Assembly (NCBI GenBank): GCA_951848785.1
Contig: CATOUR010000040.1
Location: 1,116,001 to 1,180,000 of the forward strand
Direction: 5' to 3'
Length of the DNA: 64,000 bases
From: Callosobruchus maculatus
Lineage: Eukaryota; Arthropoda; Insecta; Coleoptera; Chrysomelidae
Part shown: in pieces, positions 44,574 to 55,329 of the stretch
Position numbering within the stretch: the stretch's first letter is position 1
Layout: each line of letters opens with the position of its first letter
Program-made: the position numbers and the translations under genes
The notes under the pieces: model-generated
Seen by the model: the letters and a program-made list of their open reading frames with translations, nothing else
What the model was told of the DNA's origin: nothing
Databases searched by the model: none

Positions 44574-45857
44574 ATGAAAAGCATTTTATATTAAATTTAA
44601 TATGTTAGAAAATATATCGCGAGTGGGTTGGCTGAAAAATTTCGATCCAGGATATGATTAATTAAATATTGAAAAATTAATTTTTTTAAACATTTCACTG
44701 GTTTGGTTAATAGACAAATCACATACCAATCGAAAGTATGAAGCCCATAGAATATGCAAACGTTAGGTTGGCTGCGTTTTTCCCGTCCCAGCTATAGGGT
44801 AGGCACGTATAAACAGGTAAATCAAAAATAGTAATTTGCACCGGTGTGGTTAATGCATGAAACTTATATCAAAATAAAGATAATTTTATTGCAAACACGT
44901 CGATATAGGGTTGTCTGCAAAAAATCAGTCTGGAATTCCGGTTGTCGAAGGTCAAAATAATGCTGCCAGTGAGTACGTGCGCCAGAGAGGTCCGAGCGAA
45001 CTATCCCGTGTATTAACAAAGGACGCAGCATAGCAGCTGAGTGTAGCTCGGCCATTGAATGAAAGACAGTGCGCATGTCATGTGTCCGTGAAATTGAAAA
45101 GGATAGCGATACACTCGTAAATGCTGTGCATCATTGTATTGGAGCAGTTTGTCTCATTTTTCTGAATTGAAAAAACGTGCTACTACTACTATACCGATTG
45201 TTGTTATTTTTAAACATCAAATTGTGATAAAAAATGGCAAAAAAGAGTTTAATAACTTTCTTGGTGAGAATTCTGTAAGTGCATAATAATTTAATCTTTA
45301 AAACTATCTTAGTAAATACATCTTTTAAATTTTTTTAATTGTGAAATAATGACATGGAAGATTCATAAATTTATACATTTTTAATTATGTTTCATTCAGA
45401 TAAATCATTTCAATTTCACGGACACATGGCATACGCACACTCTTTCATTCAATGGCCGAGCTACACGCAACTGCTATGCTGCGTCCTTTGTTAATACACG
45501 GGATAGTTCGCTCGGACCTGTACGTATTCACTGGCAGCAATACTTTGATCTTTAAAATTCGAAAGACAAAAAATTGCAGACAATAACCACACCGGTGCAA
45601 ATTACTATTATCGATTTACCTGCCTACGCTATAGTTGGGAAGGGAAAAACGTAGTCAACCTAACGTTTAACATATTCTATGGGCTTCATACTTTCGATTG
45701 GTATGTGATTTGTCTATTAACCAAACCAGTAAAATGTTTAAAAAAAAATAATTTTTTAATATTTAATTAACCATATCCTGGACTGAAATTTTTCAGCCAA
45801 CCCACTCACGATATGTTTTTTAACATATTAAATTTAATATAAAATGCTTTTCATCCA
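44571..45857. mobile_element. Palindromic fold-back element, 1.29 kb
   Basis: Termini TGGATGAAAAGCATTTTATA and complement at 45857. Arms of about 550 bp are diverged inverted copies; the loop is about 45110-45400. The arms contain GTGGGTTGGCTGAAAAATTT, GCACCGGTGTGGTTA and AACTATCCCGTGTATTAACA. No ORF of note. It differs from the GGGTG-ended class by its terminus. Confidence 0.85.
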
Positions 45858-46440
45858 TTAACCAGTTCGGTGAAGGTCGTTTTATACTCGGATCTTAGAC
45901 TACAAGGAGAAAGTCGTTAAAATTCAATCAATAGACTCCTCGACAGTCCTACAATATCGCTTTATGAATTTGTTTTTGCTGGATATCTCATCGTTCGATA
46001 GGTAACGATGAATCTTCGTAGAATTTCAGATGAACGGCTAACAATCCAGTACTCCTCCAGTTAATCAATTTGGTGGCACAATATCGGATTGTCTTGATTC
46101 GGTTTGTTAAACCGTGTATAATGGCAGCGAACATTGAATAATAAAAGGCCCGAGATCCACTTCGAGGTGAGGATCCATTAATTATAAGGAAGCGCGTATA
46201 TCTCGGGGGGTTATATCTGTCTCAGATACTGCTTGCTAAAAGACAGATCTGTTTAAACAACAGGTGCACAAATACAGCCGCTCTTTGTATAGAGATAGCA
46301 GTTACAGCCTATGTGGTTTATTTTATTTATTTATCGTATGGCTCAAAAACATGACAATAGTAAATATAGATTAAAAAAACTATTATAACATAGACTAAAA
46401 TAAAATATATTCAGCTACAAACCAAGATACATAGTCTTTG
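45858..46440. other. No recognisable feature
   Basis: Unassigned sequence between a fold-back element and a non-LTR pseudogene. Confidence 0.4.
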
Positions 46441-47580
46441 GTATTTACAGGTTGATGTCCAGTTCTTTCAACCGCTTCAGCGCCAACAGTGTGGCTGTGA
46501 AGAACTCTTCTCGCGATCCCTGAAACGCACGCAGTTCACATTCGTTCGTAATATGGTTTATAGTTTGGCGGGGCGCGCCACAGTCATATAAGGGAGATTG
46601 CACATAGCACCACTCGTAAAGGGAGTCGGCACATCTGCCGTGGCCTGTTCGGACTCTATTAAGTTTTAACCACGCTTTGCGAGGTAGTTCTGATCCTGGA
46701 AGTAAGGCTGCCCCCATAAATGCACATCGTTAGTGGTGTTCTGCAAATCCTTCCCACTGGGAGCGCCATTGGTTTAAGGAGCCGAAGTTATTGGTTTTAA
46801 GCTTTTCTGCATCCCTTATTGGTGGTTGTCGGGATTTAAGTCTGTTTATCTGCTCGGTGGATGTGCAGTTTGTTGTTGGCCGTAATCTTGTTATACTCCC
46901 TTAGAAGGGCGTCAGTCCTTCGCAGCTGCGGTGGGGCTATTCCAGAGAGTACAGGCAGCCATTGAGTTGGGGTTGTCTTTACTGCGCCTGTAATAAGTCT
47001 CATAGTGTGATTTAGTTGGACGTCAATTAGTCTGGTATGATGGCTGTTATTCCAGACAGGCGCACAGTACTCAGCGCACGAATAGACAAGAGCTAGTGCA
47101 CTGGTTCGTAGAGTTGGAGCCGTGGCACCCCACGTCGCTCCACGCTTTTGGATAACGTTGTTGCGTGTTCTCAGTTTTCCTGCAGTGTTTGCGAGATGCT
47201 CCTTGTAGGGTGCGATCTAACGTTACTCCAAGATATTTTGGGAAATAGTTATGTTTCAGGGGTTTGCCTGCAAAAAGTACCTGCAGCTCATGTTTAGCTA
47301 GTTCGTTATTCAGGTGGAAGCAGGAAACTTCAGTTTTGTTGGGGCTACTAGTCTCCATTTCTTGAAGTAGTTGTTTAGAGCTAACAGTCGTTAGAAAGAG
47401 TATGCTCAATGTTCTTGAAGCTCTTATCGGAAAAAGCTATGGCTATATCGTCCGCATAGCAAAACTTGTCGTTCTTCATACAGAGATGACAGTTACAGGC
47501 TATGTGGCCAGATTCCTCAAAGGCATGGCTCAAATTCCCACGCCAAATCCTCCCTACAATTCTTAAAGATAGTGGCACAT
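46440..47580 (-). pseudogene. Non-LTR RT pseudogene (RT motif C to C-terminus)
   Basis: Reading on the minus strand from 47578: KFCYADDIAIAF (motif C), then VSCFHLNNELAKHELQVLFA and KYLGVTLDRTL. After a frameshift comes the APVWNNSHHTRLIDVQLN-like block. The last piece at 46717-46445 has AWLKLNRVRTGHGRCADSLY, CDCGAPRQTINHITNECELR and LALKRLKELDINL, a C-terminal zinc-finger region common in one insect non-LTR group. At least three frame breaks. The 5' part, including RT motifs A and B, is absent. Confidence 0.78.
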
Positions 47581-48010
47581 TTAATTATTTAGCGTATTGT
47601 TATAAAACACATGAAAAAGTAAAAAAAAGTAAAACAGGTGTTTTTATTCTTTTTTGTTACTTCCCACACTGATAGGTGAGGGGAGTATTGTGATCGCGAA
47701 AATTTTCGATTTTGAGATAATATATTTTTTGGGCATTTTATGATGTCTACATAACGAAAATCCACGTCACTCATTTCCGTCGTTCTGTCTGTCGGTCTGT
47801 CTGTCGGTCTTTCGGTCGTCTGTCGCTGTTTGGGCGTTTTATGATGTCTACATAACGAAAATCCTCGTCACCCATTTCCGTCTGTCTGTCTGTCTGTCTG
47901 TCTGTTGGCGCTTTTCTACCGTCGTGATCTGAGATAGTTTTCAAAAATATAAATTTTCAAAATCCTTCAGTATCTCGTATCTCCCATAAATACACCCTGT
48001 TATACAAGTT
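47580..48010. repeat. Tandem duplication and (TGTC)n microsatellite
   Basis: A block with TTTTATGATGTCTACATAAC followed by CATTTCCGT and TGTC repeats occurs at 47735-47800 and again at 47831-47905, about 97 bp apart. The TCTGTCTGTC runs differ in length. A stray AATACACCCTGTTATAC at 47990 is another fragment of the GGGTG-ended module. Confidence 0.7.
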
Positions 48011-48509
48011 ACGATTCCCGAACACGGAAAAGCTTTTTTAAAAAGAGTTTTATTGAAATGTACAGTAGCAACAACAAGACAAGAATGAATAAATTCTACA
48101 TTAAATGAATATTTATATCCTCGGTAGCGGAGCGTCTGGATCTTCTCATATTAATGGTGCGTCAGCTAGTTCTTCCTCGTAACTTACAATACTTTTCGAT
48201 GATATTCAATAAAGTAGTGACGTGGCGTCTGGCAAAGTGGCATTCATCCATTCGCTCGCAGCGGACAGCCCAAGTTAGTAGGTTCAGCTGGGAGTTTAGC
48301 GAATGATTTTATTCGATTCGATTCAGTAGTTATTCGATGGCTTATTTCATGCGATAGTTCCCATCACTAGTCATGACGGCACACAGGCATTCGGCCATCA
48401 TCCGGCCGTATGAAAAACGTTTGCTGGGTGGCTGCAATTTTGTGTTTAAAATAGTAAATGAAAATATCTATGTACATTATCAGAAACAAAATTTGAGATG
48501 ATATTGCTC
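48011..48509. other. No recognisable feature
   Basis: Unassigned sequence; no supported ORF. Confidence 0.4.
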
Positions 48510-48872
48510 ATTTTACCCGTGTGGGGGCGGGTTAGAATATCTCTCACCGTATATCCTGCGTGTCGTAAAAGGCAACTAGACGGAACCGAACTACTGTCGG
48601 TATAAACAGTAACCTCTTCTCAACCAACAGCTTTGGGTGGACGAGTTGAGAAGAGTCAGGCCACCTTCTTGTCCTTGGGGTGAGAAATTGCCCCTAAAGG
48701 TGGATGAACCAGTGGATAACATCTGGTCAACAGCATGAGGATGCAGAAAGTAAATGGGAAACTACTGCATTAAAGATCTTAAAGATATTCCAAGAAAAAC
48801 TCGTAAAATGAGTAAATGCATTTTGCGAGTTCACAACATGTCTGTTAAGACATTGTGACTATGATGATGATG
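48510..48872 (+). mobile_element. SINE-like unit with RTE-derived 3' tail
   Basis: A ~360-bp unit without ORF. Its head contains CTGCGTGTCGTAAAAGGCAA, a string I associate with short dispersed insect repeats. The last ~50 bp (GCGAGTTCACAACATGTCTG, then GTTAAGACATTGTGACTATG and ATG repeats) equal the 3' end of the RTE-like copies at 21640 and 34690. Sharing only the 3' end of a partner LINE is the usual layout of SINEs mobilised by RTE. No clear pol III A/B boxes were found. Confidence 0.6.
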
Positions 48873-48879
48873 ATTGCTC

Positions 48880-49686
48880 AGGGTACTTGCAGAGGTCGTG
48901 AAACCGTCTCGGGAGTATACATAGCGTAAAGAAAACCATATCAAGAAGCAGTAGGAAACAAAAAACATGATTTTACTGACGGCCAAAAAAAGATATTTGC
49001 AAAATAAAATAAGGATATATTCAAATTTTTCCACGTGACTTAAAACAAGGTCTGACGTCACAGATATCTTATCGATATCGACAATCGATACTGCTACAGC
49101 GCAGGTCAGTGAGATTCAACTGCAAACTAGAGATGATCTCAATTCTTTAACAATGCGACTCAATTTATTGATACTTAAACATATTTGAAACAGGCAATTA
49201 ACCCAGTAGCATTTTCGTTGCAATACATTTTTTTATCTGATAGGTATCACAGTTCATTCTGTTTGTGACCGAGATTCGCAACTAATCGAAGCCATCATTT
49301 TATTTCGGCGCATCCCATTATGAATGAATCCAAAGATAGAATCTAATTCAAGCCAATCCCTACAAAGTGAGTTAGTAATCTAGCCTAACTTTTATTCTTT
49401 TGACTTTTGTACTTTTGTGTGTTACTGTGTTTTGTGGTTATAATGATCAATGTCAAAATGTTAGGTTAGCACTGGCTATCGATATCGAATATCAATACTT
49501 TACATCCTATCACTATAGGATATCACCGACGTCAGAGGTTGTTTGCGCGGCATTTGCCGGCATTTGAAATAATTTTTGGAATATCTCTCACAGCCGATTC
49601 CGAAAAATCAAACAAGTGATTCTGTCATGTTTACTAGGCTCTAAGGAACGCGTAAACGACATAATATTTTTTTCTGCAAGTACCCT
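48880..49686. mobile_element. 807-bp internally deleted P-type element
   Basis: Termini AGGGTACTTGCAG and complement, flanked by ATTGCTC direct repeats at 48873-48879 and 49687-49693. The left ~520 bp match, inverted, the right end of the 28453-34606 transposon; the right ~285 bp match its left end. The two parts meet at CACACAAA, a string present at both break points in the parent (28718-28725, 34067-34074). It lacks all coding exons and so depends on transposase in trans. It sits immediately after the ATG-repeat tail of the SINE-like unit. Confidence 0.92.
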
Positions 49687-49693
49687 ATTGCTC

Positions 49694-50117
49694 ATTTATC
49701 GTGCCTGTAAGGTAAATAGAGACCGATATGGAGATATCATGTTATTGTTTATCGCTAAGCCTATACATATACGTGTATGTTTGTGTGTGTATATATAGTA
49801 AAAGATAATTAGGCGCGCGCTGTAATGAATGATTCCTCTGATAATAATATTCCGCGAATGTGTTCGGGTGTATGCACTGCGAATGGCTCCGGCATCATTA
49901 ATAATAATAACCGGGATAATTCACGAGCCAGTTCGAATCGTAAAACAACGATATTTCGGTTGCTTCACGGGCTGGCGGGGTGGATGGCGCACTCAGTAGC
50001 GGCACTAATTGAAATACTCTACTGGGACCTTCGCAACGAGGAAATATAAAAATCTTCCCTTGTGTCTATTCGGCGGATCTAGTACCCTCCTGAGTATTTA
50101 CGATACGAATATATTGA
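49694..50117. other. Unassigned block with one 74-codon frame
   Basis: An ATG-started frame at 49825-50049 (+), MNDSSDNNIPRMCSGVCTAN and onward, has no family resemblance I can name. Composition is mixed. It could be an exon or chance. Confidence 0.3.
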
Positions 50118-51188
50118 CCCACATAGCACCGGATGATATGAGAATATTCTGTTCACATTCACTACCGATATTATGAATATTCTGGGAAAATTCCATGGAT
50201 GATTGGAGTATTTACAGAATATTCTGTGAACGTTCGAAATGGGAAAAAGACGCTATATTCCTAGAATATTCCGTCAAATATTCCGCAAGGATATTACTTG
50301 AACAATCGTGGTAGAATGTTTTTGAATATTCTAGGAACATTTTGTCTAAATTACCTCATATACGAAACATTTTTAGGGAATTATGGATACTGTTCCAAAT
50401 ATAATGGCACCTACAGATGCCTAAATAAAGTGTAAAGACTTGTTGCATTTAACCTCAAAATCCTACTCACATATAATGAACCTTACACCATAGCAGGTGA
50501 CCATAATAATTTGGAACACTGTCACACACTTTATAACAACCAGCAACTTTATTGTACAAAATGGGGTATAAATGCAGGCCTTTCAGGAATAAAACTCGTG
50601 AATTCGTGAATTACTACAATGCCGACATCCACATCTTGAAGCACAGAATGACAGAACACTTGAAGCGAGTGACAACCACACAAGATTGACAGCTGACGAC
50701 ACCACATACATCGGCCATGCATACATACATCAGCATAAGATGCTGTCACTTTATCGTCGGTGGATGCCATTATACTTTTTAGGTATATTTAGGATGAACG
50801 CAAAGCGAATGAAAGTTTTTTAGTTCACTAAGAAACGTGCAAATATAAATTAATAATACTTCATATTGAATATTTACCTACATACAGATATTTCTATTAC
50901 AAATATTACTAAATGTTCGTCAGAAAATAGCTACATCTTGTTCTTAGTAGAGTATTAAAATAATATTTTATGAGGAATATTACTGGTATATTCTGGAATA
51001 ATTCAGACATTAAACGAATAATCACTGATTATCCTAAGTGGATAAAATAATAATATTCTATAAAGAATATTATGTTAATAATCCAGAATAATCAAGAGAA
51101 ATAACGAATATTGTATGATTCTACTGAATATTCATGGAACATATAGGAGATTTAAAGAATATTCATAGGATATCCAGTGCTATGTGGG
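50118..51188. mobile_element. TIR element rich in GAATATTC motifs
   Basis: Bounded by inverted termini CCCACATAGCACCGG (50118) and CCAGTGCTATGTGGG (ending 51188), with one mismatch. The interior about 1.07 kb has many GAATATT(C) palindromes near both ends (for example 50141, 50174, 50217, 50324 and 51128-51165). A minus-strand 73-codon frame lies in the middle, not recognised. No convincing target duplication. Probably a non-autonomous DNA transposon of unknown superfamily. Confidence 0.75.
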
Positions 51189-51219
51189 GATATGATTTAG
51201 GGGCGTCAGCAATACGGCT

Positions 51220-52025
51220 CAATTCTACTCTACTCTCTAGCACTACAAACCCAAACCACAGTTTTGCGGATAATAGTACGCTGCATGCAGGCATCATGCG
51301 TAATAGACCGATCTATGTGGTCGAACTGGAACGCAGAAGACTGGCAGTGGCAGCTTCACTTTCAAAGGATCTCGATACCATTACCGCTTGGGGGCTCAAG
51401 AATATCGTAAAATTTAATGCTTCCAAGACCCAGTATTGTACGCTATCAAACAGAAGGTGCCCAAGCCAACATCAGGTTCTAATGAACAACCGGGCTCTGC
51501 CGAAGAGTCGGTCATTCAAGCTGTTAGGTGTCAAAATTTCAGAAAATATTTTCTGATCTGATACGAACACGTTGCGTCAGTTGCAACAGCTGCTAGTAAA
51601 AAGCTTGCGTATCTATTCAGAGCCAGAAATTACTTCTCACCATGTAACCTCCTCAGGCTATATAAAACCCGGATAAGACCATGCCTGGAGTATTTCTCAC
51701 ATATCTGAGGGGCTGCTGCCCCTACGACCCTACCTATACTAGATGCCGTCCAGAGAAGGGCAATTCGACTAATTGGCGACCCGGCCTTAACGCGCCACCT
51801 CCAGCCACTTTCTCACCGGCGTGCTGTTAGTGACCTCTCGCTCTTCTACCGATATTCAAACGGAATCTGCTCTTCTGAGCTATCCTCTATCATTCCGCCG
51901 CTAACCGCTCCTATCAGATGCACCCGCGCGACCGCTGCATCTCATCCTAAGGCGGTTGATCTTCATATATCCAGAACCGAGCGGCACAACCGCACATTTA
52001 TCCCAGGGTGTTGAAGGCTTGGAAT
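51220..52025 (+). pseudogene. Jockey/CR1-like RT fragment
   Basis: Starts just after LLSSTTNP and retains HSFADNSTLHAGI (motif C with Asp-Asn replacing Asp-Asp). Then come ELERRRLAVAASLSKDLDTI, KTQYCTLSNRRCPSQHQVLM and SFKLLGVKISENIF. A stop near 51555 and frame changes follow before AVQRRAIRLIGDPALTRHLQ and HRRAVSDLSLFYRYSNGICS. It ends at about 52025. Close relative (same family) of the copy at 61870-63305; sister of that at 25790. Confidence 0.85.
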
Positions 52026-52452
52026 TTCCTTTTTTCGTTGGTACAGGATATTTAGGAGCACCCTGTATACAGCGTAAATGATAAACTGAGAACGCTCCCA
52101 AAAAGGATAACATAATAAACCTAGGCTTATTTTGCCGCCAAGTTGCGATGAAACATGTATTTGTCATTATATTATGAGCCTAAATTTCTAATCCCTAAAA
52201 GTCATCAAAATGGCAGTATGACGTCAGTTCAATATTGGACAGAAATCAGGTTGTGAGGATCTGTAACGAAACAGCGATCATCGGTAACCACGGGTGATCC
52301 TCAGGGGAATATTCTAGGGCTCACCCTCTTTAAACTTATGTAGACGATATGGCGTCTCAGTTTTCTACCAATTTTGTATCTCTATTTGCCGACGACATAT
52401 ATTTTGTATTGAGAGCAGTGGACATCTATTACTCGGAAATTCAATATAGCTT
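52026..52452. other. No supported gene
   Basis: Holds a short ACACCCTGTATACAG-like module end near 52061 and a faint RT-like stretch (LPTILYLYLPTTYILY region) too decayed to assign. Confidence 0.35.
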
Positions 52453-54294
52453 GTGAGTTTTTAGTACCGGCTCGGTCGATAACTCCACTACTGTAGAAGA
52501 TATCGAAAAAAGGTGTACATAAAAGTTGTAGCCACGGATATGCTCCTTGCTCAGAAAATATTTCTATTTATACAGGGTGATCCATAACTACGTGGTGATG
52601 CAAACATGCATTTTTTTAAATGAGACACCCTATATATTATTCCATATTCAAATTCTACTAACAATTTTCGTTCTTCCAATATAGGGTATTGTTACATTAT
52701 ACGGGGTGTTTCAAAAGTTATTACCATTTTTGTATCCAAATCACGGTCAAATGAACGTACTGTATATCAAAAAGTAATTAATTAAACAAATTTTTTTTCA
52801 CATGAGAAGATTAGAAATATCCTCTAGTTTTAAAATGCGTTATAAAAAAATCCCGCGACGCATATTCGTATACAGGGTGATGTAGAATGCAAAATCTAGA
52901 TTTTCTCTCTTTTTTTGAATGTAACTCCCACTATTTTATTATACAAAAGAATTGCTTTTAATCTGGTCTTTCATCCTTGTATAGCACTTATTATGGCTGC
53001 ATTCACTAGTTTCTGAGATATTTCGATTTTTCTACAAATTTTAAATATACCTTCTATTTCTTTAATAAAATTTATTTATTTTGAGAAAATGCTACCAAAT
53101 TTTGTTTTTGCTTAACAAACAACTAAAATATAGGGCGATAGTAATACTTGATTAAGTCAAAACACTGAACTGACGAGATAATATAGGTCAAGTGTGCTGA
53201 GGAAACAATTTTATAGACGTCATGCATAATTATCAAGCAGATGTATCAGGTAGGCTATGAAATAAGAAACGACAGTCCAAATAAAATGATTCTTCAATCT
53301 TTCAAACGCATTAGTTTTAGAGTGCCTCCGTTCTGGATATTGTTATTCATAGTTGATATATTCTAGAGCCAAGTAGACAATTTCTCAAAGATTCTCCTAA
53401 ATACCCTCAATGGAAAAATTAATTTTCAAAGCTAGTTTTTCACACAGTACGGAATTATTGAGTAGGTTATCAAATCTGTCAATTTTTCAAAGCCTACCTG
53501 ATAAAACTACCTGATAATTATGCATGACGCCTACAAAATTGTTTCCTCAGCATACTTGACTTTATTATCTCGATGATTTAGGGTTTTGACTTCATCAGGT
53601 ACTATCAAGACGTTATAATTTAGTTGTTCGTTAAATAAAAAACAAATCAGATAGTACTTTCTCAAAATAAATAAATTTCAGTACACAAATAGAGGCTATA
53701 TTTTAAATTTACCGAAAAATCGAAATATCTCGGAAACTGCTGGACGTAGGTACAACAAGTGCTATACAAAGATGAAAGAGCATATTAAAAGCAATTCTTT
53801 GGGATAATAAAATATGGGGGTTGCATTTGAAAAAAAAAAGAGAAAATTTGGATTTTGCATTCTACATCACCCTGTATACGAATATGCGTCTCGGGCTTCT
53901 TTTATAGCCGATTTTAAAACTAGAGGACATTTTTAATCTTTTCGTGTAAAAAAAATAATTTTTGATTCATTACTTTTTGATATACAGTACGTTCATTTGT
54001 CCGCGATTTGGATATAGAAATGGTCATAACTTTTGAAACACCCTGTATAATGTAACAATACCCGATATTGGAAGAACGGAAATCATTAGTAGAATCTGAA
54101 TATGGAATAATATATAGGGTGTCTCATTTAAAAAAATGCATGTTTGCATCACCACGTAGTTATGGATCACCCTGTATAAATCTAAATATTTTCTGAGCAA
54201 GGAGCATATCCGTGGCTACAACTTTTATATACAACTTTTTTCGCTATATTCTACAGTAGTGGAGTTATCGACCGAGCCGGTACTAAAAACTCAC
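52453..54294. mobile_element. Palindromic fold-back element, 1.84 kb
   Basis: Left terminus GTGAGTTTTTAGTACCGGCT; the right end is its complement followed by CCTGTA. Arms 52453-53260 and 53490-54294 are diverged inverted copies with a ~230-bp loop. The arms contain, in order, TACAGGGTGATCCATAACTA, a TTTTTTTAAATGAGACACCC module end, ACGGGGTGTTTCAAAAGTTA, and TACAGGGTGATGTAGAATGC. No coding capacity. Confidence 0.88.
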
Positions 54295-54300
54295 CCTGTA

Positions 54301-54841
54301 TGTCCCAGTACGCATTAGTCGATTATTAAAAATATTTCGCGCGATCAAATAAATTGTAAATACTAGAGAACTCAGTGCAAGCACCATTCTGTGCGTTCTC
54401 GTTCAGTCTGCTGGTAAATGACACCTGATAGTGAGTCTTCAGAAAAAATGATACCTTGCACGCTTCCAAAAAAGCACAAAAGTGTCGAGTATAGAGGCAG
54501 AAATGTAAAAGAGAGTGGGGAAAAAGAATAAAAGTAAGTCCATGCAAGCAAAAAAGGACCAGGGTGAGTACATGCAATTACGCATGATATGTGTTGGCTT
54601 TTTACTTAATTTGGTACCTTTTAAATTATTTATCTAGTATTTCTTATGACTTTACACGATTTTTTGAAGTCGACTTGCACGAATTTCTCTCCACTTCATC
54701 TGTTCGTCTGAAAATGACACTGATAGGCCTGAATGAACAAATCGAGACAATCTGCCTCGACCTGCCCATTCTGACAAATTGATCTAGTCTTTCTGTTTGT
54801 ATTTTTACACAAGCCAAACGTTTAATTCATTTTAATAATCA
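54301..54841. other. No recognisable feature
   Basis: Unassigned AT-rich sequence with short ORFs. Confidence 0.4.
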
Positions 54842-54952
54842 AGGGTTGCTCTATATCTCCGTCAATCCACCTGTATGCAGACAGCTGTTTCACGCTTATT
54901 AGCGATCATCAGTGCGCCATAAGTCGATTGACGGAGATAGAGATCATCAGAA
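54842..54952 (-). repeat. Hammerhead-carrying repeat, copy 2
   Basis: Inverted copy of 25075-25195. The bounding stem is conserved (CTCTATATCTCCGTCAATCC at 54850-54869 and CGATTGACGGAGATAGAG near 54925). At 55076-55092 an AGAGCAACCCTCGTATA string occurs in the opposite orientation. The 54842-55092 segment is therefore framed by inverted copies of that end motif. Confidence 0.75.
54875..54917 (-). ncRNA. Hammerhead ribozyme, type I (second copy)
   Basis: On the minus strand: stem I GCGCA (54917-54913), CUGAUGA (54912-54906), stem II CGCU-AAUA-AGCG (54904-54893), GAAA (54891-54888), stem III AC/GU with AGCU loop, cleavage C at 54880, and return strand UGCAU (54879-54875). The core is identical to copy 1. 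Stem I has one C-A mismatch and one G-U pair. The outer ~20-bp helix is retained. Confidence 0.75.
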
Positions 54953-55329
54953 TTTTCATGTCTACCAGACATGTGAAGCACATGAGAGCAGGCGGCAGAA
55001 AGAATTCTGCCTGTGCGCCATCTGGTACCCGAAGGTAACGGCAAACCATAGAAAATCGCTGCTAAACAGCAGCAACAGAGCAACCCTCGTATATCGGCTC
55101 TCATATGCAGCAGCATATAGAAGCGCGCTCTTCTGGTCAGGCTAAGCGAACGCGCCGTGGAGTTCCACCAAGAAGTATGACACTGAATTGACCATCAGAA
55201 GCCACAGGGAATTGTTTTAACGAAATTCAAGTATAGTATGTGCTATATGGTTGAGTGAAAGAGCACTATTGTAGTGAACTCCGCCATTTGGAGTGTATCT
55301 CTGTATGCTTCAATATAATTATATTAAAA
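54953..55329. other. Unassigned sequence
   Basis: Includes the AGAGCAACCCTCGTATA motif at 55076. No gene recognised up to the 3' end of the Dong/R4-like element. Confidence 0.4.

Noticed and set aside
48510..48600. tRNA-derived head with pol III A and B boxes
   Set aside because: No convincing GGTTCGANNC-like B box or A box at the right spacing.
49825..50049. 74-codon ATG frame as a possible exon or small gene
   Set aside because: No domain recognised and no supporting splice sites examined convincingly; left as unassigned.
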